Source: RGIG7332 sp045589235
GTDB taxonomy: Bacteria; Bacillota; Clostridia; Oscillospirales; JAAYXM01
Reading direction: 5' to 3'
Length of the DNA stretch: 32,197 nt
Assembly: GCA_045589235.1 (NCBI GenBank)
Contig: JAZNOR010000050.1
Span: 1 to 32,197 of the forward strand
In this document: in pieces, positions 31,082-32,197 of the stretch
Position numbering within the stretch: the stretch's first letter is position 1
How the letters are laid out: each line of letters starts with the position of its first letter
Translations under genes and position numbers: made by a program
The notes under the pieces: model-generated
What the model saw: only the letters and a program-made list of their open reading frames with translations
What the model was told of the DNA's origin: nothing
Databases searched by the model: none

Positions 31082-32067
31082 AGAAAATGAAAATTATAGC
31101 CGGCGTTTTAGTTCTGCTTCTTTTAGCAAGCTGTGGCGCAAAGGCGGAAATTAAATCGGACGAATCGGGAGATTATGTTCTTACATCTCAAATTGAAGAC
31201 ACGGAATATACAGAAATTGAAAAAATCGAGAATGCATTTCTCAAAGCGCTTAAAGAGAAGAGTGCAGCAGGCATTAAAGAGTATATGGAGTCCTCTCTTT
31301 CAATAAGTGAAGAGAATTTAACCCAATTCTTAAACAGCGCAACGCGTGAAGGCATGGCAGAATATAAAAAATATGATGAGTACTATTTAAACGGTCTTAC
31401 TGTGAGCGATGTTTCAATTCGCGCGAAGAAGAATGAAACAGACAAGGACTATATTATGCTCACTCCTGCTGAAAAGGAAATTTACGCCGCGCTTTATGCT
31501 TCGGAAAATAAAGAAGTTTCGCAGGTTATTACAGTTTTATATTCAAAGGTTTCCGGCAAGTGGAAGATAGTTTGGATTGACACAACCGACCTTTCATATT
31601 ACGGAAAGAAAGCAAATGACTATTATGAAATGTCCGTCAAAGCGCGAGAAAATGGGCAGGATATGCTTGCGTATATTTACGTTCAGATGATGTACAACCT
31701 ATCGCAGCCGGGTAGGCTCTACTATTATGAAAACACCGAGGAAATGCTTGAATATGCAAATCAGATGAGCGTGTGGGGCGAGGAGAATTTCCCAGTCGAG
31801 CTAGACGGCGGCAACAAGGTTCATCTTGTTGGAATTGCGCGCGAGGATGAGGGAATAATTCCTATGTTCTTGTATCATACAGATGCGGATATTTCAAATG
31901 CTGATGCATTTAAAGCAGATGCTGAGCGAGCAAAAGCAGAATTTTTGAAAAAGTATCCTGAAATAGCAAAGAACTTTAATAAGATAACTGTTCGTGCAAC
32001 GAATGTTGACCCACAGACAGCGACAGAGCAGGCACCGATTGAAAGCATTGTTCTTGATATGAAATAA
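31078..32067 (+). CDS. Lipoprotein of unknown function coupled to the carboxypeptidase
   Basis: I do not recognise the family. The 329-residue protein has a lipoprotein signal (LLLLASC, lipidated C19) and is otherwise soluble. About residues 45-180 look like an NTF2/Mce-associated-type alpha-beta module: a helix with FLKALKEKSAAGIKEYMES, then strands ending SGKWKIVWIDTTDLSYYG. The second half is helical (YEMSVKARENGQDMLAYIYVQMM) and ends in a beta-rich segment with acidic patches. I start it at ATG 31078, nine bases after AAAAGGAG and overlapping the upstream TGA; a longer frame back to 31033 lies inside the carboxypeptidase basic tail. Coupling to a wall carboxypeptidase suggests a cell-surface role; nothing more can be said. 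Confidence 0.85.
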   Translation: MKKMKIIAGVLVLLLLASCGAKAEIKSDESGDYVLTSQIEDTEYTEIEKIENAFLKALKEKSAAGIKEYMESSLSISEENLTQFLNSATREGMAEYKKYDEYYLNGLTVSDVSIRAKKNETDKDYIMLTPAEKEIYAALYASENKEVSQVITVLYSKVSGKWKIVWIDTTDLSYYGKKANDYYEMSVKARENGQDMLAYIYVQMMYNLSQPGRLYYYENTEEMLEYANQMSVWGEENFPVELDGGNKVHLVGIAREDEGIIPMFLYHTDADISNADAFKADAERAKAEFLKKYPEIAKNFNKITVRATNVDPQTATEQAPIESIVLDMK

Positions 32068-32145
32068 AAAAAGCTGAAGGATAAAGCCACAACCAGATAA
32101 GGAAGTATTGGTTTTGCAGCCATATTTTCCGTAAATAGTGCATCA

Positions 32146-32181
32146 AAAAATGCCGCAATACGCCAGTATTACGGCATTTTT
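32146..32181. terminator. Terminator after the lipoprotein gene
   Basis: AAAAATGCCGCAATAC (32146-32161) pairs with GTATTACGGCATTTTT (32166-32181) around a GCCA loop, with one C-A mismatch. A and T tracts on both sides allow use in either direction. The 78 bases between the gene stop and this hairpin hold no recognisable gene. Confidence 0.8.
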
Positions 32182-32197
32182 ATTCTTTCTCTTAACG

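Noticed and set aside
31875..32123. Minus-strand frame beginning MAAKPILPYLVVALSFSFFYF, resembling a signal peptide
   Set aside because: It lacks a ribosome site and quickly runs antisense into the lipoprotein gene; the hydrophobic start is by chance from the AT-rich 3' region.

Overview
This window is a gene-dense chromosomal segment of a low-to-moderate GC monoderm bacterium, most likely a member of Clostridia. The evidence is Firmicutes-type gene content and neighbourhoods (rny-ymdB, an Asp23/Gls24 protein with FakA and RecG, glmU-pth-mfd, a DnaD-domain protein with a DnaI/DnaC-like ATPase, SLH-domain surface protein, PrsA-like lipoprotein), strong AGGAGG-type ribosome binding sites, frequent TTG/GTG starts and hairpin-plus-T-tract terminators. 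A gut Oscillospirales-like lineage fits, but the sequence alone does not prove it. I see no tRNA, rRNA, CRISPR array, insertion sequence or prophage, and no gene-free stretch over 300 bases.

Layout. (1) 103-5629, plus strand: RNase Y, YmdB-type phosphoesterase, then a coupled SbcD/YhaO-like nuclease and SbcC/YhaN-like ATPase. (2) 5661-9873, plus strand: Asp23/Gls24 protein, FakA-type fatty acid kinase and RecG, with a terminator between fakA and recG and a two-way terminator at the end. (3) 9864-12489: a self-contained cassette of an AraC-type regulator divergent from an unusual fused FGGY-type kinase/HpaI-type aldolase, closed by two-way terminators on both sides. (4) 12488-20334, minus strand: secA, a secreted phosphodiester-glycosidase/SLH protein, an M24 peptidase whose start lies 83 nt inside the preceding gene, mnmA and cysE. 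(5) 20509-21777, plus strand: adenosylhomocysteinase. (6) 21786-27788, minus strand: a stand-alone GlmU acetyltransferase domain, pth, mfd and a PrsA-like foldase lipoprotein with its own promoter. (7) 27836-32181, plus strand: DnaD-like protein, DnaI/DnaC-like ATPase, a penicillin-binding-protein-5-type carboxypeptidase and an unrecognised lipoprotein, ending in a terminator.

Most genes are housekeeping: RNA decay, DNA repair and replication, protein export and folding, wall synthesis, tRNA thiolation and methyl-cycle salvage. The points most worth a second look are the kinase-aldolase fusion and its regulator; the divergent glmU/dnaD promoters, which appear to share one palindromic -35 hexamer; the GlmU that lacks its uridyltransferase half yet keeps every acetyltransferase active-site residue; and the SbcC-like protein with a membrane hairpin where a Rad50 zinc hook would sit.
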